From assembly GCA_964580055.1 (NCBI GenBank), contig CAZOJI010000005.1, forward strand, positions 78,135-142,134: a DNA stretch of 64,000 nt. The letters run 5' to 3'. Numbering within the stretch: position 1 is the stretch's first letter; every line of letters starts with the position of its first letter. The stretch comes from JBDGYW01 sp964580055 (GTDB lineage Bacteria; Gemmatimonadota; Gemmatimonadetes; Gemmatimonadales; GWC2-71-9). The translations under genes were made by a program, and so were the position numbers. The notes beneath the pieces are model-generated. The model did not search any database, was not told where the DNA came from, and was given only the letters and a program-made list of their open reading frames with translations. Of the stretch, positions 26,973 through 33,864 are shown in pieces.

Positions 26973-28616
26973 TCAATAGATGTCGCCCATTCCAGCGCCC
27001 GCCATGGAACGAGCTTTCTCCTTTTTCTTCTCTTCGACCACGACGCATTCCGTCATGAGCAGAAGCCCGGCAACCGAAGCCGCATTCTGCAATGCGGATC
27101 GCACGACTTTGGTCGGGTCGATGACACCGGCGTCGACCAAGTCCTCGAACTCGTCGGTCAAGGCGTTGTATCCATAGTTCTTCTGTTTGGAGCTCCTCAC
27201 CTTCTCGACAACGATCGAGCCCTCGACACCGGCATTCTGAACGATGCAGCGCATGGGCTCCTCGAGCGCACGCAGTACGATGCCAGCGCCGATCTGCTGG
27301 TCTTCGTTCTCCAGCTTCAGGCCTTTGAGGGCACTTTGAATTCTCAGAAATGCGACGCCGCCTCCGGGCACGATCCCTTCCTCCACCGCGGCCCGTGTCG
27401 CGTGTAGCGCATCCTCTACGCGAGCCTTCTTTTCCTTCATTTCAGTCTCAGTCGCGGCACCGACGTTGATTATGGCGACTCCACCCGCCAGTTTGGCCAG
27501 CCGCTCCTGGAGCTTCTCCTTGTCGTAGTCCGATGTACTCTTGTCGATCGCGACCTTGATCTCCTGAATGCGACCCTGGATGTCGTTCGAGGATCCCGCG
27601 CCATCCACGATGGTGGTGGTGTCCTTGTCGACGGTTATCCGCTTGGCCCGTCCCAGATCGCCGAGCTCCGCGTTCTCCAGTTTGAAGCCGACCTCCTCGC
27701 TGACGACTTTACCGGCCGTCAGAACCGCGATGTCCTGCAACATCGCTTTGCGTCGATCTCCGAAGCCCGGCGCCTTCACCGCACAGACCTTGAGTGTTCC
27801 ACGCAGCTTGTTCACGACCAGCGTGGCGAGCGCTTCTCCTTCCACGTCTTCCGCCACGACCAAGAGCGGCTTGCCCGATTGCGCGATCTTCTCGAGCAGA
27901 GGAAGCACGTCCTTCATGCTGGTGATCTTCTTGTCGTGGATCAATACATAAGCGTCCTCGAGCGCGGCTTCCATCACCTCGGGGTCAGTGACGAAGTACG
28001 GTGAGAGGTATCCGCGGTCGAACTGCATGCCGTCCACCGTCTCCAACGTAGTCTCCAGCCCTTTCGCCTCCTCGACAGTGATAACGCCGTCTTTGCCCAC
28101 CTTTTCCATCGCGTCGGCGATCAAATCACCGATCTCGCGGTCGTTGTTCGCGGAGATGGCGCCGACCTGCGCGACATCACTCCTGCCTTTCGTTGGTACT
28201 GACAGCTTCTTCAGCTCAGCCACGACCTCGCCGACTGCCTTGTCTATGCCGCGCTTGAGGGCCATCGGGTCCACCCCGGCCGTGACGTTCTTGAGGCCGT
28301 CGCGGAAGATCGCCTGCGCCAACACAGTGGCAGTGGTCGTGCCGTCACCGGCGATGCTCGAGGTCTTGGTCGCCACCTCCTTGACCATCTGGGCACCGAC
28401 ATTCTCGACGGGATCCTCCAGGCTGATCTCTTTGGCAACAGTCACGCCGTCCTTCGTGACTGTCGGTGAGCCGAAGCTCTTTTCGAGCAGCACGTTGCGT
28501 CCTTTGGGACCGAGAGTTGCCTTCACCGCCTGAGCCAACTGATTCACACCACGGGTCAGGCGGGTGCGCGCGTCGGCGGCGAAGAGCAGTTCTTTCGCAT
28601 TTGTCATCTTCTTCAC
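26973..28616 (-). CDS. groEL: Chaperonin GroEL
   Basis: A 547-residue 60 kDa chaperonin. Family segments include VKATLGPKGRNVLLEKSFG, the nucleotide site GDGTTTATVLAQ, EVVAELKKLSVP, VKAPGFGDRRKAMLQDIA and EGIVPGGGVAFLR. The C-terminus ends MAGAGMGDIY rather than a long Gly-Gly-Met repeat. The start is the ATG at 28616 (MKK) or at 28607. It follows groES after 22 bases and forms the usual two-gene operon. Confidence 0.97.
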   Translation of the reverse strand: MKKMTNAKELLFAADARTRLTRGVNQLAQAVKATLGPKGRNVLLEKSFGSPTVTKDGVTVAKEISLEDPVENVGAQMVKEVATKTSSIAGDGTTTATVLAQAIFRDGLKNVTAGVDPMALKRGIDKAVGEVVAELKKLSVPTKGRSDVAQVGAISANNDREIGDLIADAMEKVGKDGVITVEEAKGLETTLETVDGMQFDRGYLSPYFVTDPEVMEAALEDAYVLIHDKKITSMKDVLPLLEKIAQSGKPLLVVAEDVEGEALATLVVNKLRGTLKVCAVKAPGFGDRRKAMLQDIAVLTAGKVVSEEVGFKLENAELGDLGRAKRITVDKDTTTIVDGAGSSNDIQGRIQEIKVAIDKSTSDYDKEKLQERLAKLAGGVAIINVGAATETEMKEKKARVEDALHATRAAVEEGIVPGGGVAFLRIQSALKGLKLENEDQQIGAGIVLRALEEPMRCIVQNAGVEGSIVVEKVRSSKQKNYGYNALTDEFEDLVDAGVIDPTKVVRSALQNAASVAGLLLMTECVVVEEKKKEKARSMAGAGMGDIY

Positions 28617-28638
28617 TCCCCCTCGAGATGCGTCCTAT

Positions 28639-28962
28639 TTAGCCGACGACGGCGAGGACGTCCGACTCTTTCATTATCAAGAGATTGTTATCGTTGATCG
28701 TCACTTCGGTACCGCTGTACTTCCCGTACAACACTTTCTGGCCTACCTGAAGCTCCATTGACACCCGCTCACCCTCCTCCATATGACCAGGGCCAACGGC
28801 CAAAACCTCCCCCTGCTGAGGCTTCTCCTTTGCCGTGTCGGGTATGTAGAGCTCCCCCTTCTTGGCTTCACTCTCCTCGAGCGGTCGCACAACCACACGG
28901 TCCGCCAAGGGCCGAATCCCGACGTCTGTTTCCTTCTTTGGGTTGATCTTGACTGGACTCAT
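28639..28962 (-). CDS. groES: Co-chaperonin GroES
   Basis: A 107-residue GroES. It has IRPLADRVVVRPLEESEAKK, the mobile-loop region and GQKVLYGKYSGTEVTINDNN, ending ESDVLAVVG. The ATG at 28962 has GAGGAGG about 7 bases upstream and was preferred to an ATG at 28983, which has no such site. The protein has ~15 residues before the usual GroES start (MSPVKINPKKETDVG), a short N-terminal extension. Confidence 0.95.
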   Translation of the reverse strand: MSPVKINPKKETDVGIRPLADRVVVRPLEESEAKKGELYIPDTAKEKPQQGEVLAVGPGHMEEGERVSMELQVGQKVLYGKYSGTEVTINDNNLLIMKESDVLAVVG

Positions 28963-29007
28963 TGCCTTTTCCTCCTCGTTCAATGCCCAATGCTGCGGTT
29001 GGCATGC

Positions 29008-29036
29008 ATTTTAGTCGATATGAAGTTTAATGTCAA
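29008..29036 (-). promoter_or_regulatory. Sigma70-type promoter for groES-groEL
   Basis: Read on the minus strand, TTGACA (29036-29031) is followed after 17 bases by TAAAAT (29013-29008), a near-consensus vegetative promoter about 45 bases upstream of the groES ATG. No CIRCE element (TTAGCACTC-N9-GAGTGCTAA) is present between here and the divergent gene at 29197. Confidence 0.65.
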
Positions 29037-29053
29037 GTAAGTTGATATTGACA
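29031..29053. promoter_or_regulatory. Inverted repeat overlapping the groES -35 box
   Basis: TGTCAA at 29031-29036 and TTGACA at 29048-29053 form a 6-base dyad with an 11-base centre. One arm is the -35 box of the groES promoter, so a bound regulator could block it. The arms are short and the match could be chance. Confidence 0.3.
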
Positions 29054-29196
29054 CACCATGCATTGTTATTATTTTCTCAGGAGAAACCGGTCTTCCAGCA
29101 AATACCGGTCAACCACGGCGTGCTGCGTACGGTCTCGAGGACCTACAGCCGCGACAACGATGTCTCTGAAGCCGTCGGCTCGGGAAGCGAAGCAGA

Positions 29197-29763
29197 ATGA
29201 CGTTCGTCAATGAAATGCCCCTCTGGGCTCTGGCGCTCGCGATCTTCTGCCTGAGGATCGTGGACGTTTCGATAGGAACGGTCCGCACCATTCTCGTGGT
29301 TCAGGGCAAGCTGGTGGCAGCGGTACTTATCGGGTTCGTCGAGATATTGCTCTGGGTGATGGCGGTATCGCAGGTGATCGTGAACATCAAGGAGAGCCCC
29401 ATTCTGGCCGTGGCGTTCGCCGGCGGCTTCGCGACTGGAAACGCTGTCGGAATAATGCTGGAGCGCCGGCTAGCGATCGGTACCTGCGTACTGAAGATCA
29501 TCTCCAACGGGCAAGGTGACGCCGTGGCCGGGGCCATCAGGAACGCGGGACACGTGGTCACCACTTTCGACGGGTGGGACAGGGATGTGCATCGCAAGCT
29601 GTTGTACACGACCTGCCCGAGACGAAAGGCGAAGCAGCTGATTGACCTGGCCAAAGTCGTAGACCCGGACATGCTGTTCATGATGGACCGTTTCGCTCAA
29701 ACCGGACACGGCGGCCCTCTGCCTCATCCCACCGGTTGGCGAGCGGTTTTCAAGAAGAAATGA
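29197..29763 (+). CDS. UPF0316/DUF2179 membrane protein
   Basis: A 188-residue protein with three N-terminal membrane helices (about 8-27, 34-60 and 66-86) and a C-terminal soluble DUF2179-like domain. The pattern LRIVDVSIGTVRTILVVQGK and the later FDGWDRDVHRKLLYTTCPRR match the UPF0316 family. Molecular function is not known. It is divergent from groES and upstream of a MarR-type regulator with 55 bases between. Confidence 0.85.
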   Translation: MTFVNEMPLWALALAIFCLRIVDVSIGTVRTILVVQGKLVAAVLIGFVEILLWVMAVSQVIVNIKESPILAVAFAGGFATGNAVGIMLERRLAIGTCVLKIISNGQGDAVAGAIRNAGHVVTTFDGWDRDVHRKLLYTTCPRRKAKQLIDLAKVVDPDMLFMMDRFAQTGHGGPLPHPTGWRAVFKKK

Positions 29764-29818
29764 AGTGTAGAGCAACTCAACGTTGACATTGTCGACGAGA
29801 CCTTTAGCGTGGGTAGCC

Positions 29819-30325
29819 ATGAAAGACCAAGTCGATAGGATCCTGGAGCAGTGGGACGACGAGAAGCCCGACCTCGACTCCTCGGCATTGGGAGTATTGA
29901 ATCGGGTTGTGCGCCTCGGCAAACACATCGAGGCGGACCTCAGGCGCGCCCTCGCACCGTTCGGCCTGGACACTTGGAGCTTCGACGTTCTCGCCGCCCT
30001 CCGCCGTCAAGGTGCGCCATACGCTCTCTCACCCACGGAATTGCGGCGCGCCGCGCTACTCACATCAGGGGCAATGACCAACCGTATCGACCGGCTCGAG
30101 GCGAAGAATCTCGTCGAGCGAGTGGACGATCCGGAAGATCGCAGGGCACTCAAGGTGCGTCTCAAGGCAAAGGGCCTGCGGTTGATCGATGAGGCAATCG
30201 AGGTACGGTTTCGCACCGCGCAGGAGCTGGCGGCACGACTCACAGATGGCGAAATGCAGGAACTGACCCGGCTGCTCCGCAAGCTTTTGCTCACCAGGCC
30301 CGAAGAAGTCGTACACAGCGGCTGA
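29819..30325 (+). CDS. MarR-family transcriptional regulator
   Basis: A 168-residue winged-helix regulator. The DNA-binding part runs FDVLAALRRQGAPYALSPTE, then LLTSGAMTNRIDRLEAKNLV and ERVDDPEDRRALKVRL, the classic MarR recognition helix and wing. Flanking helices at both ends should form the dimer. The ATG at 29819 was chosen because the open frame upstream starts only from a TTG. It probably regulates itself or a neighbour, but the ligand is unknown. Confidence 0.9.
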   Translation: MKDQVDRILEQWDDEKPDLDSSALGVLNRVVRLGKHIEADLRRALAPFGLDTWSFDVLAALRRQGAPYALSPTELRRAALLTSGAMTNRIDRLEAKNLVERVDDPEDRRALKVRLKAKGLRLIDEAIEVRFRTAQELAARLTDGEMQELTRLLRKLLLTRPEEVVHSG

Positions 30326-30418
30326 TCGGAGATGCCACAACAGTCTCCCGGGGACGTAGCTGCGAACCCGTCATTGGGATTCCAGCGGTCGGCTGACGCC
30401 CAGCGGCGTACTGATTCC

Positions 30419-30856
30419 TCAACGGCCTTCTGGCTGGGCCATTTGAGAACTCGCGAACTCGAGTATCTCACCGGCATAGGGTATGGCATCACCACTCTGC
30501 AATGATCCGTAATGCTCGAATGGCGCTCCCGCGGGATGGCCATCAGGGTACCGCGTTGGCCCGTAGAACGAGTCGAGCACCTTCGCCTTGTGAACCAGCG
30601 ACTCGTCGTATGGTATAGTCAACTCTTGGAGTAGGCGTGCGATGACGTGGCCCCAAACGTCTTGCTCCAGGTGAAGGTGGAGAGCCCTCAACGCTTCCTC
30701 CGCCGCCTGGTGACCCGCGAAGCACGCCCACTCGTATCTCTTTTCGCTCTGTGGCGCTTCGCGATTAGGGTGCCCATCGCGAAACCGACGATCCGGCCAT
30801 GAACGCCCGTCGACGTATCTCCTGTAAGAGGGTTGTTGTGTTCGCCGTTGCCACAA
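30419..30856 (-). CDS. HEPN-domain protein without a visible MNT partner (start uncertain)
   Basis: The C-terminal ~100 residues fit a HEPN domain: YEWACFAGHQAAEEALRALH, WGHVIARLLQEL and LDSFYGPTRYPDGHP. Such proteins often pair with a minimal nucleotidyltransferase as a toxin-antitoxin unit, but none lies next to this gene. The N-terminus is doubtful. The only start for the full frame is a TTG at 30856, the ~25 residues before YEWACF match the family only weakly, and the frame overlaps the divergent metallopeptidase gene from 30799. It may be a decayed copy. Confidence 0.6.
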   Translation of the reverse strand: MWQRRTQQPSYRRYVDGRSWPDRRFRDGHPNREAPQSEKRYEWACFAGHQAAEEALRALHLHLEQDVWGHVIARLLQELTIPYDESLVHKAKVLDSFYGPTRYPDGHPAGAPFEHYGSLQSGDAIPYAGEILEFASSQMAQPEGR

Positions 30857-31305
30857 CCGCGTCTGTTGGCATATGGATCTTGGTCACGCGGGCTACGCGG
30901 GGGCCGACTGCGTCATTAGAATCCGAGAACGTCTGCCAGGATTACACTGTGGATAGCCGGAGTTTCGAGCGCATTGTGCGTGATGTCGTCGAGAGCCTAC
31001 CCGAACAATTCCGGGACGCTCTGGAGAACCTCGCTATCGTAGTGCTCGAGGAACCCGATCCTGGAGATCTGCTCGAGTTCGGATTGTCCTCCGAGGACAG
31101 TGAACTGTTCGGTTTATATCAGGGAGTGCCGCTCACCGAAAGAGGCAGCAGCTACATGGGACTTCCGGATAGCATCGAGATCTACATGGGACCAATCCTA
31201 CGTTCGTGCGACTCTGTCGCAGAAATCGCCGCCGAGATACGTGATACACTGATACATGAGTTGGGGCACCACATGGGGCTGCACGACGACGAGATGCCCT
31301 ACTGA
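30799..31305 (+). CDS. Membrane-anchored minimal zinc metallopeptidase (zincin, DUF1025-like)
   Basis: A 168-residue protein. One N-terminal membrane helix (about 11-30) precedes a small zincin domain of the PF06262/DUF1025 type: SFERIVRDVVESLPEQF, then LFGLYQGVPLTERG, PDSIEIYMGPI and the HELGHHMG site (HEXXH at 153-157) near the C-terminus. Most relatives are soluble, so the anchor depends on the ATG at 30799 being the true start. No substrate is known. Its start overlaps the antisense HEPN frame. Confidence 0.75.
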   Translation: MNARRRISCKRVVVFAVATTASVGIWILVTRATRGPTASLESENVCQDYTVDSRSFERIVRDVVESLPEQFRDALENLAIVVLEEPDPGDLLEFGLSSEDSELFGLYQGVPLTERGSSYMGLPDSIEIYMGPILRSCDSVAEIAAEIRDTLIHELGHHMGLHDDEMPY

Positions 31306-31377
31306 GACAAGTTGGTCACAAACGGCGTGTGGCGCCCGAACACCGGGATCGGCCTAGCGACGCTCTTGTGCCACCTC

Positions 31378-31396
31378 ACGGCTGTAAGCCGTTTTC
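31378..31396 (+). terminator. Possible weak terminator
   Basis: ACGGCT-GTA-AGCCGT (31378-31392) followed by TTTTC starting within the stem end. It lies about 70 bases after the metallopeptidase stop. The 6-pair stem and short T run make it weak. Confidence 0.3.
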
Positions 31397-31470
31397 AAAC
31401 AGCAACTTAGTCGGCAGCCTTTAGCCTGTCCGCGGTCCAAAGCTGCCAAGATGGCATCGATTGACCGATC

Positions 31471-31709
31471 CTAGATGCCCTTCTCGCAGGCATCCTTCCT
31501 GTGTCTGATTCGTAGTACGACGATTTCGTCGTCGCGAATTGCGAAGAGAACTCGGTAGTCTCCGACTCTGGATTTACGCAGCGCCGCGAACTCGCCCTCG
31601 ATACGGGGAGCGTTTCTGCGGTTTCAGGTAGGTCGTTCTCGATCCTGTTCAAGAGCCTTCGGATCTCGGTCTTGGAGACAGGCTTCAAGTCACACTCTCT
31701 ACCCGCCAC
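31471..31709 (-). pseudogene. Frameshifted RelE/ParE-type toxin gene
   Basis: From a GTG at 31709 (overlapping the end of malQ) the frame reads CDLKPVSKTEIRRLLNRIE and then NDLPETAET. A shift near 31608-31625 moves the homology into another frame, which reads RIEGEFAALRKSRVGDYRVL, then FAIRDDEIVVLRIRHRKDA and stops at 31471. LRKSRVGDYRVLF and VLRIRHRKD are hallmark RelE-family strands. The reading frame is therefore broken near the middle. No antitoxin gene is visible next to it. Confidence 0.7.
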
Positions 31710-33834
31710 CCCGCTCCCGCCCCACTTCCCTCAACGTCTCCGCCACCTGATCGTCCTCCTGAAGCTCCGTGATCGTTTTGCTCATCTTCCGCGACCACGA
31801 GGGGTGTTCGGCACTGGAGATGCCCGGGAGGTTGACGGGCTCCTCTTCCAGGGCCAGGTCGTCCAGCGAGACTCCCACCAGAGGAGCGGGTGTTCTTGCA
31901 AGAAAAATGTAGGCCGCTTTCGTGAGCGCCGCGGAGTCTTCCTCTTCTGAATCGTCGGACAGAAGACCATCCATCTTCAGTCTCCGTCGCAGCTCCGCTT
32001 GCTCTTCTTCCCGGTGTTGCCGGGCACGGTCGTAGACACCCGGCTCTCGGTACTCACCGGCGCCGTAGCGCAGCTCCAGGTCCCTACCCTTCCCGTGGCC
32101 TGCAATGGGTACCAGATCGTGCGTGTTCGCAGTTACCAGCGCGCGTTTGGAATAGGCGTGAGAAGGACGGAATGTGCCGCGCCGGTTCCGCTCGAAATAC
32201 AGCACTCCCGAGGAGAGAATACCCCACCGCGCCATTATCCCTGGTAGCCCGCGCGGCACCGTTCCGAGATCTTCCCCGACGATCAAGCCATCGTGGCGGG
32301 CACTCTCCAGAGCAAGAATACCGAGCAGGTCGTTGGCTGGGAACTTGATGTAGGTGCCGGTCGATGCCGGCCGCGAAGCCGGTATCCAGAACTGCCTGAA
32401 CAGCCCCATCACATGGTCGAGCCTCAGTGCCCCCGCGTGCCGCAGGTTGGCGCGCAGCAGCGCTGTCCAGTACTCGTAGCCGCTATCGCGCAGCGCCTCG
32501 GGGGCGAGCGGGGGCAGCCCCCAATCCTGCCCTTCGGTGGCGAAGTCGTCGGGCGGGGCGCCGACGGAAACACCGGGCACCAGAACATCCTGCCAGGCCC
32601 ATGCGTCGGCACCGTCGGGATCGGATCCCAGCGCCAGGTCGCCGTAGATGCCCACCGCCAACTCCGAGATCGCCCTGGAGGCGACCGCACCGAGCTGCCT
32701 GCCCAACTCGAACTGAACGAAGCAGTGGAAATCGATTTCTCTCTCATTGGCCCAACGGAACTCCGCGACACCCGGTGCGTCCGGGCGCTGGAATTCTCCG
32801 GGCCACTGCCGCCACTCGGCAGGCCTACCCTGCTCCAGGAAGTGACCCTCCAGCGCCTTGAACGTAGCGTAAGCGACGAGGCTCTTTCCCTCGCGCCGCT
32901 TGTACTCCGCGAACTGCCGCTTTCTGCTCGCCCCCCACGAATCCCGCGAGTTTCTGAGCGTATCGTACAACTTTCGTAGCACCGAGTGTTTGAGCGACGC
33001 CACCCGCTCGTAGTCGACGTGATTCGCCGCGCGAAGCGCATCCAGTTCCCCGCCCCCCTCCGCGGAGGCCAGCATCTCTCTCGCCTCTTGACATCCCTGG
33101 AACTCCGGGACCGCCGTGACGTCCAAATAGATCTCGTTGCCGTACAGCCGGCTGGTCGGCCGATACGGGCTGATCGCTCCGCCACGGTTTTCCAGGGAGT
33201 GCAGCGGGTTGACGCCCACGAACGCGCCGCCGCTCTCTTTCGCCCAGTCCACGAGCCGCGTCAGGTCTGTCAGGTCCCCAACGCCCAGGTTCCGCTCGCT
33301 CCGCACGGAGTAGAGATTCGTCCAGATTCCGAATGCGCGTTCGCCGCCAAGAGCCGCGGAGACGTCCTTGCAGTAACCGGGGTGCACGACTCGACGTTGC
33401 CTCGTGACGTACTCACCGCCCACCGCGGTGATCCTCAGCTCGATATCGTGATAGCCCGTCTCCAGCCGCTCCGGAAGTGTCAGCCATACCGTGCCCCCTC
33501 GACGGGTTGCGGCCGTCGCCTCCGAGACAACCTCCTCGCCGTTCTCGAGACGCACGGTCAACTCGTATTCAGGGCTCAGTTCTTCCGCTTCACCGGGCAG
33601 CCGGACCTCCAGCCGCATCGCCTTGCGGTCGTTTGCAGCAACCACGGCCACAGGGTCGACCACATTAACGCGGCGCACCGCTTCCCGCCGCTCCAACTCC
33701 CTCTCCACCCCAACTTCAGTGGACACATCGAATCCGAGCGCTGAAAGCAGCGCCTCCCGCGTATCGTCTCGGGTCGATACGGTTTGGCCCGACATGTCGA
33801 CGTAGGAACGCACCAATCCCACCGAGTCGGCCAA
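31699..33834 (-). CDS. malQ: 4-alpha-glucanotransferase (amylomaltase)
   Basis: A 711-residue GH77 enzyme that transfers alpha-1,4-glucan segments between maltooligosaccharides. An N-terminal extension with beta-sandwich character (about residues 1-160) is followed by the catalytic barrel: GVNPLHSLENRGGAISPYRP, HAGALRLDHVMGLFRQFW with the nucleophile Asp, IVGEDLGTVP with the acid Glu, and ANTHDLVPIAGH. It is the last gene of the glycogen operon, 30 bases after glgB. Its role is to recycle short glucans released by GlgP and GlgX. Confidence 0.93.
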   Translation of the reverse strand: MADSVGLVRSYVDMSGQTVSTRDDTREALLSALGFDVSTEVGVERELERREAVRRVNVVDPVAVVAANDRKAMRLEVRLPGEAEELSPEYELTVRLENGEEVVSEATAATRRGGTVWLTLPERLETGYHDIELRITAVGGEYVTRQRRVVHPGYCKDVSAALGGERAFGIWTNLYSVRSERNLGVGDLTDLTRLVDWAKESGGAFVGVNPLHSLENRGGAISPYRPTSRLYGNEIYLDVTAVPEFQGCQEAREMLASAEGGGELDALRAANHVDYERVASLKHSVLRKLYDTLRNSRDSWGASRKRQFAEYKRREGKSLVAYATFKALEGHFLEQGRPAEWRQWPGEFQRPDAPGVAEFRWANEREIDFHCFVQFELGRQLGAVASRAISELAVGIYGDLALGSDPDGADAWAWQDVLVPGVSVGAPPDDFATEGQDWGLPPLAPEALRDSGYEYWTALLRANLRHAGALRLDHVMGLFRQFWIPASRPASTGTYIKFPANDLLGILALESARHDGLIVGEDLGTVPRGLPGIMARWGILSSGVLYFERNRRGTFRPSHAYSKRALVTANTHDLVPIAGHGKGRDLELRYGAGEYREPGVYDRARQHREEEQAELRRRLKMDGLLSDDSEEEDSAALTKAAYIFLARTPAPLVGVSLDDLALEEEPVNLPGISSAEHPSWSRKMSKTITELQEDDQVAETLREVGRERGGG

Positions 33835-33864
33835 GTGAAGAAGCGCCGGTCTACCGGGCAGCGG

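Noticed and set aside
29048..29076. Promoter on the + strand for the UPF0316 gene
   Set aside because: The TTGACA at 29048 has only a TATTAT at 13 bases, too short a spacer.
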